Source: Ephydatia muelleri (lineage: Eukaryota > Porifera > Demospongiae > Spongillida > Spongillidae). From it: a stretch of 64,000 nt of DNA. The notes under the pieces were generated by a model. That model had not been told where the DNA came from. It saw only the letters and a list, made by a program, of their open reading frames with translations, and made no database searches. The DNA is taken from positions 310,001 through 374,000 of the forward strand of contig JABACO010000030.1 in assembly GCA_013339895.1 (NCBI GenBank), written 5' to 3'. The stretch's first letter is position 1. The number at the start of each line of letters is the position of its first letter. Of the stretch, positions 23,684-34,597 are shown in pieces. A program made the position numbers and the translations under genes.

Positions 23684-24889
23684 CTGAACAGTTGTTGAAA
23701 CAGTTCCCAGTAATGTGGATACAATTTGCATTCTCAAGCTACATGTATATGATATACAAAGTTGTTAGAGATTGTATTGGCAGATTTATATTCAGGACAC
23801 ATTAAAGTGCACTGCAATAATGGATCAAAACTTAAGTTCATTGTGCTCTCACTTGAGTGGAAATTCCACAAATGTGTTCACTTTTGATCTCCTTCCATAC
23901 CTATTAGGAATGACAAATGTACATCACACAAATACCTGTATAATCTACATGAACGCATGTGTATAATAAATAGCTTTATAAACAGTTCATTATTGGTATA
24001 GTATTATACAGACATTTAATAAATCATGTTTAGTATTTTACAAGTGACAAAATCAAAGTGTAATATTACAAAGTACATGCAAATCATCCAACTACCCACA
24101 GTAATTAAATAACTGTGGGAGGTAATTCGGGTTAACAATTACACTACGAATAATGAGACAAATGTCATATAGATTCACACAGGTTAGTTGAAAATGTATC
24201 CCAAAATCATTATCAAACAGTCATACATGCAGTTGAAAAGAAATACAGTGTAAATCATATTGATTTTAACATTTTATCTCTTGAATGATAGTATACGCAT
24301 ATCACATATTACATAGTATATACATGTACACTGTATGTATGAATGACAGCAACTAACAAATTGGTAGAAAAGGGTTAATAACTTACATGTACATGTAGCA
24401 ATTTTAAAAGTGACATATTCAAACAGAAGCAGAGTACATGTATGTTAAATACTCACATGGAGTTTTTTTTTCCCATGCCACCATATACCATCTTGGTCAC
24501 CAAACAACAAATTAACACAACAGGACGTGTTGACATTTGAACAATTTACTAGTAGCTTACTGAGCCTCAAGTTTTTAATCAGTCCTCATCACAAGCGTAC
24601 AATGCTCTGGTCATTGAAAATTAAATCAGTGATACATGTACACTGTAAATTGTAAAAGTGTCAACAGTTAACTTAATAACTCGAAATTAGACAGATTGCA
24701 GGTAAATGTAATTTTATTTTTCAGGCAATTATAAATTTGAGTCACAATGTTGGCAGCGGCTTTGTTTACATATAGCTCCCATTTCTAAATGAGTCACCCT
24801 CATATGTGAGTGTTTCAAATAATGAGTAGTTTAATAATGTTGATGCAATTGATAAATTAATTATTTTTATTTTATTAAAATCAAGTGAT

Positions 24890-26201
24890 CCCCGGACACC
24901 TGACGTAGCGTTACCAATACAAATTTTAACTTCAATAGTAACTTCTTGTGCCTTTGATAATCAAATTGGAGTCCATTTCTAGTGGCTAATGAGACCATGT
25001 TGCGTTCTTGTCTGTGAAACATACACTACATGTATAACCAAGAGCACACCCGGTAATTACAAACCTATTACTCAGCAACGATACCATATTGCCGTTTTGG
25101 CACTACCGCGTAAACGGTAGCGGTACCGCTACATTTGCCTATATTTGCAGTCTATATAATTAGAGATCTACATTATTTGTCTGTTTTGTCAAGATGGTGA
25201 GTTGCAGCTGACTACAGGCTACACGAATAGGGCAGAGTACTTGGACGGTTGGGGAAACGGTCCGGACAGTGGGATCCAATGTCTTCAAACGACACATATT
25301 AGAACCTGTGTTTGGTACTCAATGGAAGACGGCCCTCATTGAGGGTAAGTTTGCTGGGCATGGGGGAACTCAGAAATATAGAATAGAATGGACTTCTTTC
25401 AACTTGCCACTGATAGCGGAATACGGGGCTCAGCAACGGAATTTTTAAAAAGCCTGGTAATGTTTGTTACCCCCATCCCAATGTCCCTCCTGGGTAAAAC
25501 ATCACTGGCCTCAGCCTGATGAAGAGTGCTCAGAAATTTTGACTCATCGGAGGATGAAGAAGAACGGGTTGTTAATGTAGATGAGGAACATGCCGACAGT
25601 CAAAATGTTGAAGTTGGTAGGCGGATTTGGTACTCAAATACAGCATTAGATAGACAAGATCCAAGGCCTATGCAGGACATTATCACTTTGGCACCCAGAC
25701 TGCCTAATTTTCACCTGTAAATAATTAACCAGTTGTTTTTTATTATTGATTCTTTCCACTACTACTTAAACGGTTAATGGTTGACTGCACAAATTCCATC
25801 TTTCGTAGCAACCAAAGGCATGTTGACATAGCAGAAATTGATCAAGTTATGGGTGTATTGTTAGCTATGTGTGTAAACCCAGCAGTGTACAGTGTACATG
25901 TACATAGATGAGTACTGGAGTCTAGAGGATAATGGCTTTAAACCAGCTAAGAGGTTTAACTCTTTGAACGCCAAGTGCATATATACATGCGAGAATTATC
26001 TGCCTCACCATTCATGCAGTGCAGTGTGTTATGTTGTGTTGATCATAATCACCTTTAATACCATTGTAGATGCATGGAAGTACAATACTGACATGCATGT
26101 AACCTCATAGTATGTGGTTCATTTTGTGTGTTCATTAGAACCCGCTGGCATCTTTTGTTGCAATAACCCATAATACGAACTGGTAAAAGGTTGGTGTGGG
26201 G

Positions 26202-26234
<33 letters not shown>

Positions 26235-28196
26235 GTGAACAGTATGATATACTACACTGATCTGGGCTACGCATTCTTGTTCTTGGAGTACTGTAGTGAT
26301 GCAGTAGAGAAGTCAAGTGAGGTGATCTGTTTAGCCAGTGTGGGAGGAAACATACATATTTACTTTGTGCATGTACTTATAAGGTTACAAGTGCAGCAAG
26401 CATTTACATGCATCATAAAGTTGTGACTGATCAACACATTTTTGCACGCAATATCTAAATCATGCATGAATGGAGTAATGGTTGTGTGTGCATGCATATA
26501 TGCACTTGGGTTAAGGAAAAGACAAGCATGAGCAAGAATAGATGGGAAGAGATTCAATCAGCATTAGATTTTTGGGAGGGCAATGGTGATTTGATACATG
26601 AAAAGGAAAAAGAAGACGAATGGTATCGTGTGCAAAGTTGTTTGAGCTATGGAATGAGAATATGGACAATAGTTTTATAGCCAGTGTGATACTGTGCTGC
26701 TGGCTGGCTGATGATTTCTATGGCCCATCAGTAACAACGATGCCCCTGAAACCTGAAGGACTGGGCTTTCTGATAAAGGCTGTTGCATGTGGTAGATCCC
26801 GCATTATATTTGGTATCGAGCTTCAGGAATCCCTCTCTGCCATGGATAAGAAAGAATCTAGCAAGCATATGATGATATCAGCTGCCTGTACTCTATGGTT
26901 AGTAAAGCCTTATTTTGAAAAAAAAAAAAACGCTGTGTTGTAGGAGGAGACAGTTGGATTGCAATCGTACCATGTGCAATTTAAACTTTTGAAAAGAGGA
27001 CTCTACTTCACTGGAATTGTGAAGCAGCGTTCCTCTGAGTTTCTCAAGAAATTCTTTCATGAGTTAGCATTTGACAGTGATTCCAAACGTGGTGAAACCA
27101 GGACATTGCATAGCAATACTGAATACAGGACAATGATGGCACATTTCTGGTATGAACCGGGGCCAGATACACCTCCTAAGCCCGGTAGGCCATGGTAACA
27201 AAAAAATGAAGTGTTTTGTTTCCACGGCTCATTCAGCTCTGCCTGATCAACCCTGGCCATGGCTTAGCCATCTCATGAACACAGCTGGAGTAATTGTTCA
27301 ACACATGCTCCATATTCCACAAACTCACATTGTGAGGGAATTCTTCTTTACAGCAAATGTGATTGACATACACAATCACTATGGGCAAAGTTTTGTAGCA
27401 ATTGAAAAGGTTTGGAAGGTTGCAGATTGGTGGAAGCGTTTCTTTTAGTTCATTCTATGAGTTTCAGTTGTGAACAGCTATTTAGCTTACTGCTACTTTC
27501 AGGATAAGCCTCATACATTTCTCACAGATTTTGTAGATGTCCTTGCTAGTGAGCTGTGCTGGCCTAAGATACAAAGTCCTTCAAGAAAACGTCAAAAATC
27601 TAACAGTGAAGTACAGCATGCATCACCTAAACTGTGCTAAATGGAAAGTGTAAAAGAAATGTTTCCATCCATAAACTCTAAGGGATCTGGCAGATTTCAG
27701 GTTGTTCGTCGAAATGGTGAATCATGTGGTGCAGAGGCTTACTACTTTTGCAGGAAATGTTCAGTATTTAGGGATGAACAGAAGCCAAAGCTATTTACAA
27801 GTGTGGGGCCCATACTGTGAAACAGTATGGCTGCAAGCACCTACAATCTTCAGCTCAACTGAATGCTCGGAGGAGTGACTAGTTCAAATTATTGTCGTGC
27901 TTCATGCTTTTTATTGTACGGCAAATTTGAGCTACATGTACATGCTTTAGCACTATCGAAATGTACGGTTCTCGTTACCAGATTTGTTTACGTACAGCAT
28001 TGCGAATGACGTAATATTTATACACGGACCAATTCGCCCATGTTCAAAACAATCAACGGTTTGACGTTAGCATTTGCTGACAATAGGATTTGCATCCTCT
28101 TTGCGTACAATATATAGAAATATGCTGGTTCTAGGAAAAGTCGCGGTAGTGAGATTATTCATCGCGGTACCGCGACATTACATCAGGTGTCCGGGG
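24890..28196 (+). mobile_element. PiggyBac-like DNA transposon, degenerate
   Basis: Terminal inverted repeats start CCCCGGACACCTGA(C/T)GTA at 24890 and end at 28196. Plus-strand transposase remnants appear in family order but different frames: an acidic N-terminal part (25526-25720), an EIDQVMGVLLAM...DEYWS part (about 25800-25980), an MSKNRWEEI part (26530-26640), an MPLKPEGLGFLIKAV part (26740-26860), and a C-terminal part with REFFFTANVIDIHNHYGQ and WWKRFF (27330-27448). This order resembles PiggyBac-superfamily DDE transposases. Many stops make it inactive. The flanks are not TTAA, which is unusual for PiggyBac. It lies wholly in the intron 23684-29007. Confidence 0.6.
26203..26233 (+). 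repeat. Uninterrupted run of 31 G
   Basis: Homopolymer of 31 G inside the PiggyBac-like element. Long G runs are prone to sequencing and assembly error, so its length is uncertain. Confidence 0.9.
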
Positions 28197-29007
28197 ATTA
28201 ATACCTTCAAATAATAGTCAACAATAGTATTTAACAACATACACTAATACATTTTGTTAAAAATAACAGGGGTCCAACTTAACCGATTGTCAATAGTTAA
28301 TGAAACTTAGTTAATTGATTCAAAAAACCTAATTAAGATGTGCGATTCTCCATATATCATCATTTGATATACTAGATTGCAGTATTGATATCATAAATTG
28401 GATAATGTATTTAATAGTAAAGTTAAGTAATCCTAGTTAGTAAGTTAAGTAATCCTAGTTATTTCATTTGAATAAATGTACTATTATATTGATTTGTTTT
28501 CAAGAGTCTTCATTTAGTTTATTAACCATAATTCTTAACCATTAATATACCTTAACCATTTTTATAAACATTAATAGAGTTCAATTATCTATTTTATTAT
28601 TGAGTTATAGCTAGTCTACGTAAGTATTTGCCACAATTGTGAATCATCCTGTAGAATACATGTAGCCATTGAGCGTGCTACATTTAGGCTCGTACAGTAG
28701 TGGTTGTCAGGCATAATCATTCTGGGGTGGAAACATTATATTTAGCAGGATGTACATGTCTTGATAAAGTGAAGCTAGTTATGAACGTGTTATACGTATG
28801 TGCCTGGGCTTCTTTCTTTTGGGATACCTTGAAGTAAGATGGGTACTGAACATCACTGGTACTGATACTCTTATGACTGTCAAAAGACTGATTACTGTGT
28901 ACAATCGAATAACACTACTTTGTGCATGCTAGAAAATTCGCCAAGGCCCACTCTATTACATGCACATGTATATTTTAATGGTCACATCAACAAGTATGTT
29001 AACTTAC

Positions 29008-29112
29008 ATATCACACTGAAACCTCTTGAGATAAATCATCAGTGTGTTCGGCAATGTAGAAATGTTTAGTTTTCTTTCCATATCTGCTTTTTGACCACAC
29101 TTAGAGCAAGAC
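29008..29112 (-). CDS. USP exon: second CxxC and LKRF box
   Basis: Acceptor ATATGTTAG, donor GATAT|GTAAGTT, phase 2 at both ends. Encodes CSKCGQKADMERKL and LPNTLMIYLKRFQCD. The CxxC pairs with an earlier CxxC to form the USP zinc ribbon, and the L-x-x-x-LKRF strand is a family hallmark. Confidence 0.92.
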
Positions 29113-29164
29113 CTAACATATTTAACAAATTACATGATTGTGCTCTTTCTACATGTATACTCAC

Positions 29165-29232
29165 CAACATTTGCCATCATAATATTCTGTTTTAAACAAA
29201 CTTGCAAGGCAATTATCAAGTGTACAAGATTG
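29165..29232 (-). CDS. USP exon: finger region
   Basis: Acceptor GAAACTTCAG, donor TGTTG|GTGAGTAT, phase 0 in and 2 out. Encodes QSCTLDNCLASLFKTEYYDG, then KC and the first two bases of a Trp codon completed by the next exon. It corresponds to the SLxDCLxxF...W-x-C stretch of USPs. The next intron is only 52 bases. Confidence 0.9.
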
Positions 29233-29331
29233 CTGAAGTTTCAATAAAACAATATGAATCACATATAAAGATCTATGAATCTATGAATAACTTATACATG
29301 CACAACTTGTCCCTGTAGCTCTGCACATTAC

Positions 29332-29376
29332 CTTTCCATTTGGAATAGGTAGTGATAAGAACATAAACGGATCAAA
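29332..29376 (-). CDS. USP exon: FDPFMFLSLPIP strand
   Basis: Fifteen codons, acceptor TATTTTCAAG, donor AAAG|GTAATG, phase 0-0. FDPFMFLSLPIPNGK is a near-canonical USP beta strand. Confidence 0.92.
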
Positions 29377-29453
29377 CTTGAAAATAAGCTAAAGCAATGA
29401 AAATGCATGAGCACGTACATTTTTGTGGTTTCCTTGAATTGACAAATAAGTAC

Positions 29454-29561
29454 CTGTTGACACTCTCCACATTTCATGGATGACTGAAGCTGCCCTTCAA
29501 ATACATCAGAAACAATTGATATACCATGTTTGTTCAAATATGTAGACCAATTCACTTCAGC
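29454..29561 (-). CDS. USP exon: palm and first CxxC
   Basis: Acceptor TTCAAACAG, donor CAACAG|GTACTT, phase 0-0. Encodes AEVNWSTYLNKHGISIVSDV, then FEGQLQSSMKCGECQQ, matching the USP S-I-x-x-x-F-x-G-Q-x-x-S-x-x-x-C-x-x-C block. Confidence 0.92.
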
Positions 29562-29883
29562 CTGTTTGAAGATGCAAAGATATGGAACTTGACGTTGTAT
29601 ACATGTATACAGGTGTACATAACATACATGTAGTACATCAGCCTGAAGAATAAGTCTAGTACACCAATAGAGCATGTGCACCTGCAATTAGCTCTAATAA
29701 AAATGTCCATTTTTAAAGCAAATAAAACTATTGTAAGGAGACAAATGCCAAGCAATGATGACAGGTAAGTGTATAAATGTATACTTTTATTTTTTTAGTG
29801 GATGGAAAGTATTTGGGTTACAATATATTACGATGAGCTACATTTCTTGTACATGTAACTATACTTTCAGTTACTATAGGTTT

Positions 29884-32800
29884 CAGTTGCGGATTTAGGG
29901 GGGACGTACGCCCGCCCCCCCCTCGTTTGGCCAATGCCCATTTTTATTGGTACGATGTATATCTAGTATTTGTAGTTATATCATTGTACGATTGAAAATT
30001 TTAAGAAAATAACGTGAATAGATAAATAATTGTAAATTTTGGACATTAAGGAATTGTCAATCACTACCCTCTAAGAATTAGTGAAAAACATATCTGCTAG
30101 GCGCATTAGTAATTTTCGCGAAAACTTTATGGATCGACCCATTGGAGGAGCAAAGAAAGCCCATAAAAGGGCAAAGGTTGGACTGGTGGAGAGCGCTAAA
30201 GGCTGGTTAAAGATACGCCAGCTTTTTATCTGTAAGTTATAAATATTGTCATAAATAATTATGTGTTTTACTTAAGGTCTAAACGGGTGTCCTGAAAGTT
30301 ATAGGGGTATGGTAGTTTACCCCCACACCCCACACACACCCCTCACCCACTCCCTATGTATGGTATTGATTTTGATAATATAACTTATGACTTGTGATTT
30401 GTGTTCTTCATTGAATTAGATTGTGCATGTTATATGTACATGTACAGTGTATATCAGGCTGCTGCAACAGACACAGTTCAAGCTGTACCACTGGTCCCAG
30501 TTATACCTGCTGCTACAATCGCAGTTCCACCACCACGAGCCGTTACAGTTACACCAGTGGCTACAACTGCTACCACAGCCTCAGTTTCAGCAGCACAAGC
30601 CGTCCCAGAGACACCTGTGGCTACGACCACAGTTCCGCCCACACCAGACATTAGTGAATGCATAGGTTCACAATAACTCATCAAAGATGAAATAAAGTCA
30701 GGAGAGAATGGCTTAACATTTCCACCAAAAATTTATAAAGATAACAGAAGGCCATCGGGTGTCATGCTTCCATTCTGCTACATGTAAATAGCATGGTTTG
30801 ATGTATATAAATTCATTTCTTACTCCAAATGTCAAGATGGATTATATTGCCTGTGCTGTGTTCTTTTCCCTATGCCATCATCACACGGTACTCCCACTCT
30901 GCTTGTGCACCAGCCCTGCAATAACTAGCAGAATGCCAAAACTGACTTAAATGACCACAGATCCTGTCAGTATCACAGAAATGCTGAAGCCAGAATGGAT
31001 GCGTTTTTGTCTTCCATTACCTGACCAGACAGTCGAATCGACAGATCAATGAACTCACAAGCAGCTGAACAGGTATGAAAAATAGGGTTTTCTTAAGATC
31101 AATATTAAAGTGCATTGAATTTTGTAGACACCAAGGTATTGCTTTGAGGGGGCACCGTGATGACAATACGGTAGAAGACGACATCAATAAAGACATTCTC
31201 TTTGCTTTACTACAGTACAGGGTAGATTCTGCTGACCTTCTTCTGAAAGAACATTTAGACACTTGTAAAAAAAATGCGTCATACAGTTCAAAAACATCAC
31301 AAAATGAACTACTTGACTGTATTATAACATATATACAGTCACCAATTGTCCAAGAAATACCCAAACAACCAGCTGGTCCACATTACGGCATTATGGCAAT
31401 GTTAGCAATTGGGAACAGCTAGGCATTCTTGTCAGGTATTTGAAAGATTTAGAGCCTGTTGAAAGGCTTCTTTTCTTCGCAAAATGTGAAAAAATCACTG
31501 GAGCAGCTTTGTGATGAGATTATTGCTGGATTGAAAGAACTGGGGCTTGACCCATCCAACTGCTGATCACAGTGTTTTGATGGAGCTGGTAATATGGCTG
31601 GTGTTCAGAATAGTTGTGCAGCAAAACTGCACCCAGAGCGCCTTACTTTCACTGTGCCAGCCATGATTTGAATGTAGTTTTGTGTAAAGCATTGCAGGTT
31701 CCTCCTATTGTTTGCCTGCTGGAAACACTGAAGACCTTGGGTGTTTTCTTCAAATATTCCCCCTAATGACAAAGGCGGCTTGAACAAGCAATTGTATTAA
31801 TTAACAATGAGAGAAAAACGTCACCTAAGGCTATTACAAACATGAAAATGAAGCCAATGTGTGATAAATGCTGGGTGGAAAAGCACAAATGTCTTGATTA
31901 CTTTTATGAACTCTTTGAAGCATTGATTGACTGCTTGGAGGCTATCGCAACAGAGCAAGACTGGGATTCCAAAGCGAAAACAGATGCCAGTGGCTTGCTA
32001 TTTCAGATTACAAGTTCAACGTTTTTGTGTGTTCAGCTCAGTACCTTATTTATTTGGATATACCAAAACTTTGAGTATCCTTTTGCAAGGCAGCACAATA
32101 TAGACTTTGTGACAGCATACGAGAAGGTCAAACTTGCGCATTATGAAATTATGCATGTGCGAAACAATGCTGAAGACGAATTCCATTCTATTATTGAGAA
32201 AGCTACAGTGATGGCAGAAACAGCTGGCACAACCACAAACTCTGCGGGGTAATGTTAATGCAGACACACCAGAAATGTATTACTGCCGAACTATATTTTT
32301 GACCTTTGTAGATGGCATAATTCAACACTTGTCTGATTGGTTTCCTCAGCTTACTCTTCATGCTACACGAGGCCTTCTTCTAATACCAAGCAATCTGGAA
32401 AATCTTACAGACAAGAGTATTATCAACATTATGGAATACTATGAGCCTGATTTATTTTGCAAGCACAGTTTTATCCAAGAGGTTCGACTTTGGAAGAGGC
32501 AGTGGAATGCTGATGATAATAAACCAACCTCCCTTTAGTCAACCCTTCAGCATAAAGACTGTGATCCAAACTTTTAATATACACAGAGTTTTGTGTCAAA
32601 TATTACTTTGTCATGTTACCAGTGTTGGGGTAGAACGAGCAAATTCCTCACTGAGGTACATTATCATAGCACTATGACAGAAGATAGATTGAAAACGTTA
32701 ATCCTACTATTTATTCACAGAGATATTAAACTTGATTATGATGCAACTTTTGATACGTATGGCAATAGGCATCCCTACAGAATGTTGTTTGTCAACCCTA

Positions 32801-33606
32801 CAGAATGTTGTTTGTCAACCCTCTATCATAGTGAAATATTTTATTATTATTACTATTTATCTAAATAGCTCAATTTTTCTCCTGGCAGTTCAGGGTACAC
32901 ATTATTACATCTACAGTATGCCTCTTTGAAACTTGTTTTCTATTCAGAAGTCATGATAGCTTTGTCAAACAGAAGACTGCTTTAAAATCTGATTTCTTTT
33001 CACATCAAGGATGAGCATTAGCTTGCTCTCTTCTGCAGATACCTTGCTTTTTGTTGTGAAAGGCAACATTTCTACTTGCCAGTTGGCTTTTTCATGCAAA
33101 GGCATTTAATGGAAAACCAAACGATTGGAGTATAATTTACGCTATGAGCTATTGTGACTTTTGTATGCCTTGGGGACTACATGTACATGTAGGTGCTCTG
33201 TGTATGTATCCAGTGTATGCAAAATAATGAATCACTACTAGCTTCTAAAGTATAATACATGTTTCTTTTTTACGTATTGTTATTCCTTTAAACTTTTCCA
33301 GTCTTTGGATTATGCACAAAAAATGGAGAACAAAATAATGTAAAAGCACAAACGGTTCTTTAATGTCTGATCGAATGATTGATATAAAACAGCTACATTA
33401 AGGCAATCTGATTATTGGTAGTCCCTCCAAACCTGAGTTCTATTTTAATGATGCATTCACATGTGACAAGATTTCAACGTTATTAACAATTCCAGTGTAT
33501 CGTTGTATACGGTACATGTATTACATGCTAATCGCAATGCTAAATTTACAAATCACACTTCATCTGATGCTGCATGTTATGCACCCCCTCCATTTTTTAC
33601 TTACTG
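29884..33606 (+). mobile_element. hAT-like (DUF4371/zinc-finger type) transposon relic
   Basis: The left end CAGTTGCGGATTTAGGGGGG resembles hAT termini. The right end near 33572-33606 (CACCCCCT...TACTG) is a tentative degenerate match. Plus-strand remnants between 30720 and 32870 follow the family: an early cysteine-containing block (30780-31010), a DUF4371-like block with FCRHQGIALRGHRDD and QNELLDCIITYI (31075-31360), a middle block (31842-32250), and a C-terminal hAT dimerisation-like block with VERANSSLRYI (32560-32870). Several in-frame stops and frame changes. It fills most of the intron 29562-33958. A Thr/Val/Pro-rich stretch at 30450-30670 has no assigned role. Confidence 0.6.
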
Positions 33607-33958
33607 TTCGTCAATTCCATGTTATATATCCCCTATAATTATAAACATTAGTTGCTTGCTACTTCAAGAGGAATCACAATCTTAATTTAACGATGGATCA
33701 TTTATCTACAAAGTAGCAACAAGACATATGATCTAACCATAAAAGACATTAATGTGAATGAAATCTGGATCAGCCAGGTAAAATCAATAGGCACTGTGAT
33801 TGTGTTCAGCAAAATATAGAACGCCAATGCAAACGGTATATTGGAGTGAATCCATTTAGTTGTCAGTGAGGTTATGAAACCTATATGTAAATGTATACTG
33901 GACTAACTAACACCAGACTTCATTGCAATGATTGAGTAACTAGTTGTATAGTACTCAC

Positions 33959-34075
33959 TTCAGTAGGCATCCTCTTCATACCATCATGAAGCATCCCAAG
34001 AAGAGTTATCAGGAACTCTTGTGAATCTTCCTGAGTGTTATGACTGAAACGTTCATTGCATCTCCCAACTTCTCT
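33959..34075 (-). CDS. USP exon: DSQEFL box
   Basis: Thirty-nine codons, acceptor AACTCGTAG, donor GAA|GTGAGTAC, phase 0-0. Encodes EVGRCNERFSHNTQEDSQEF, then LITLLGMLHDGMKRMP. The Q-E-D-S-Q-E-F-L motif is the conserved USP QQDxxEF box. Confidence 0.92.
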
Positions 34076-34291
34076 CTACGAGTTACGTAAATATTGTATG
34101 TTTTGGTAATTACATTCAAAAAAAAGGAATTAAAGACAACTTTTACCAGTTCTAACATCAGTAATTAATCTCATGCTAAATCAAGCATTGGTACAGTAAA
34201 TACATTATAAGCATTTACAGTATGAACAAATGACACATGCACGATCTCTCTTAGATGATACTACTAGTTATTAAAGTTGCATAGTACTTGC

Positions 34292-34395
34292 CTTAATGTT
34301 TTCCGGTTTGAGAGTAGTTTGGAGAGACTTGTTCCACATTTCACTAATTATGTTTGATACTTCCGAAACAATAATAGGTGTACATGGTTCAAATC
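34292..34395 (-). CDS. USP exon with a GC donor
   Basis: Acceptor CTTTGTTTTAAAG, donor AAG|GCAAGT (GC-AG intron); phase 1 in, 0 out. Encodes a continuation ending MWNKSLQTTLKPENIK, which fits the USP L-x-x-x-x-W...I-x-P segment after the Cys box. Confidence 0.85.
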
Positions 34396-34597
34396 CTTTA
34401 AAACAAAGAAAATACTATAATTACACACGACATAATTCATTACCAATCACATAGCGATTGAGGGATGGGTTAGAGCTGCACCACTCACATTAAGTACACC
34501 TTTTAAAATAAACAAAGCTGCAAACAATTACTCCAATATTCCAAACCTAATACATATACACGTACAGTACAAGCACAGAAATACACGCAATACATAC

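Noticed and set aside
30401-30684. Thr/Val/Pro-rich open frames on both strands
   Set aside because: Low complexity, open in several frames; probably part of the hAT-like relic rather than a separate gene.
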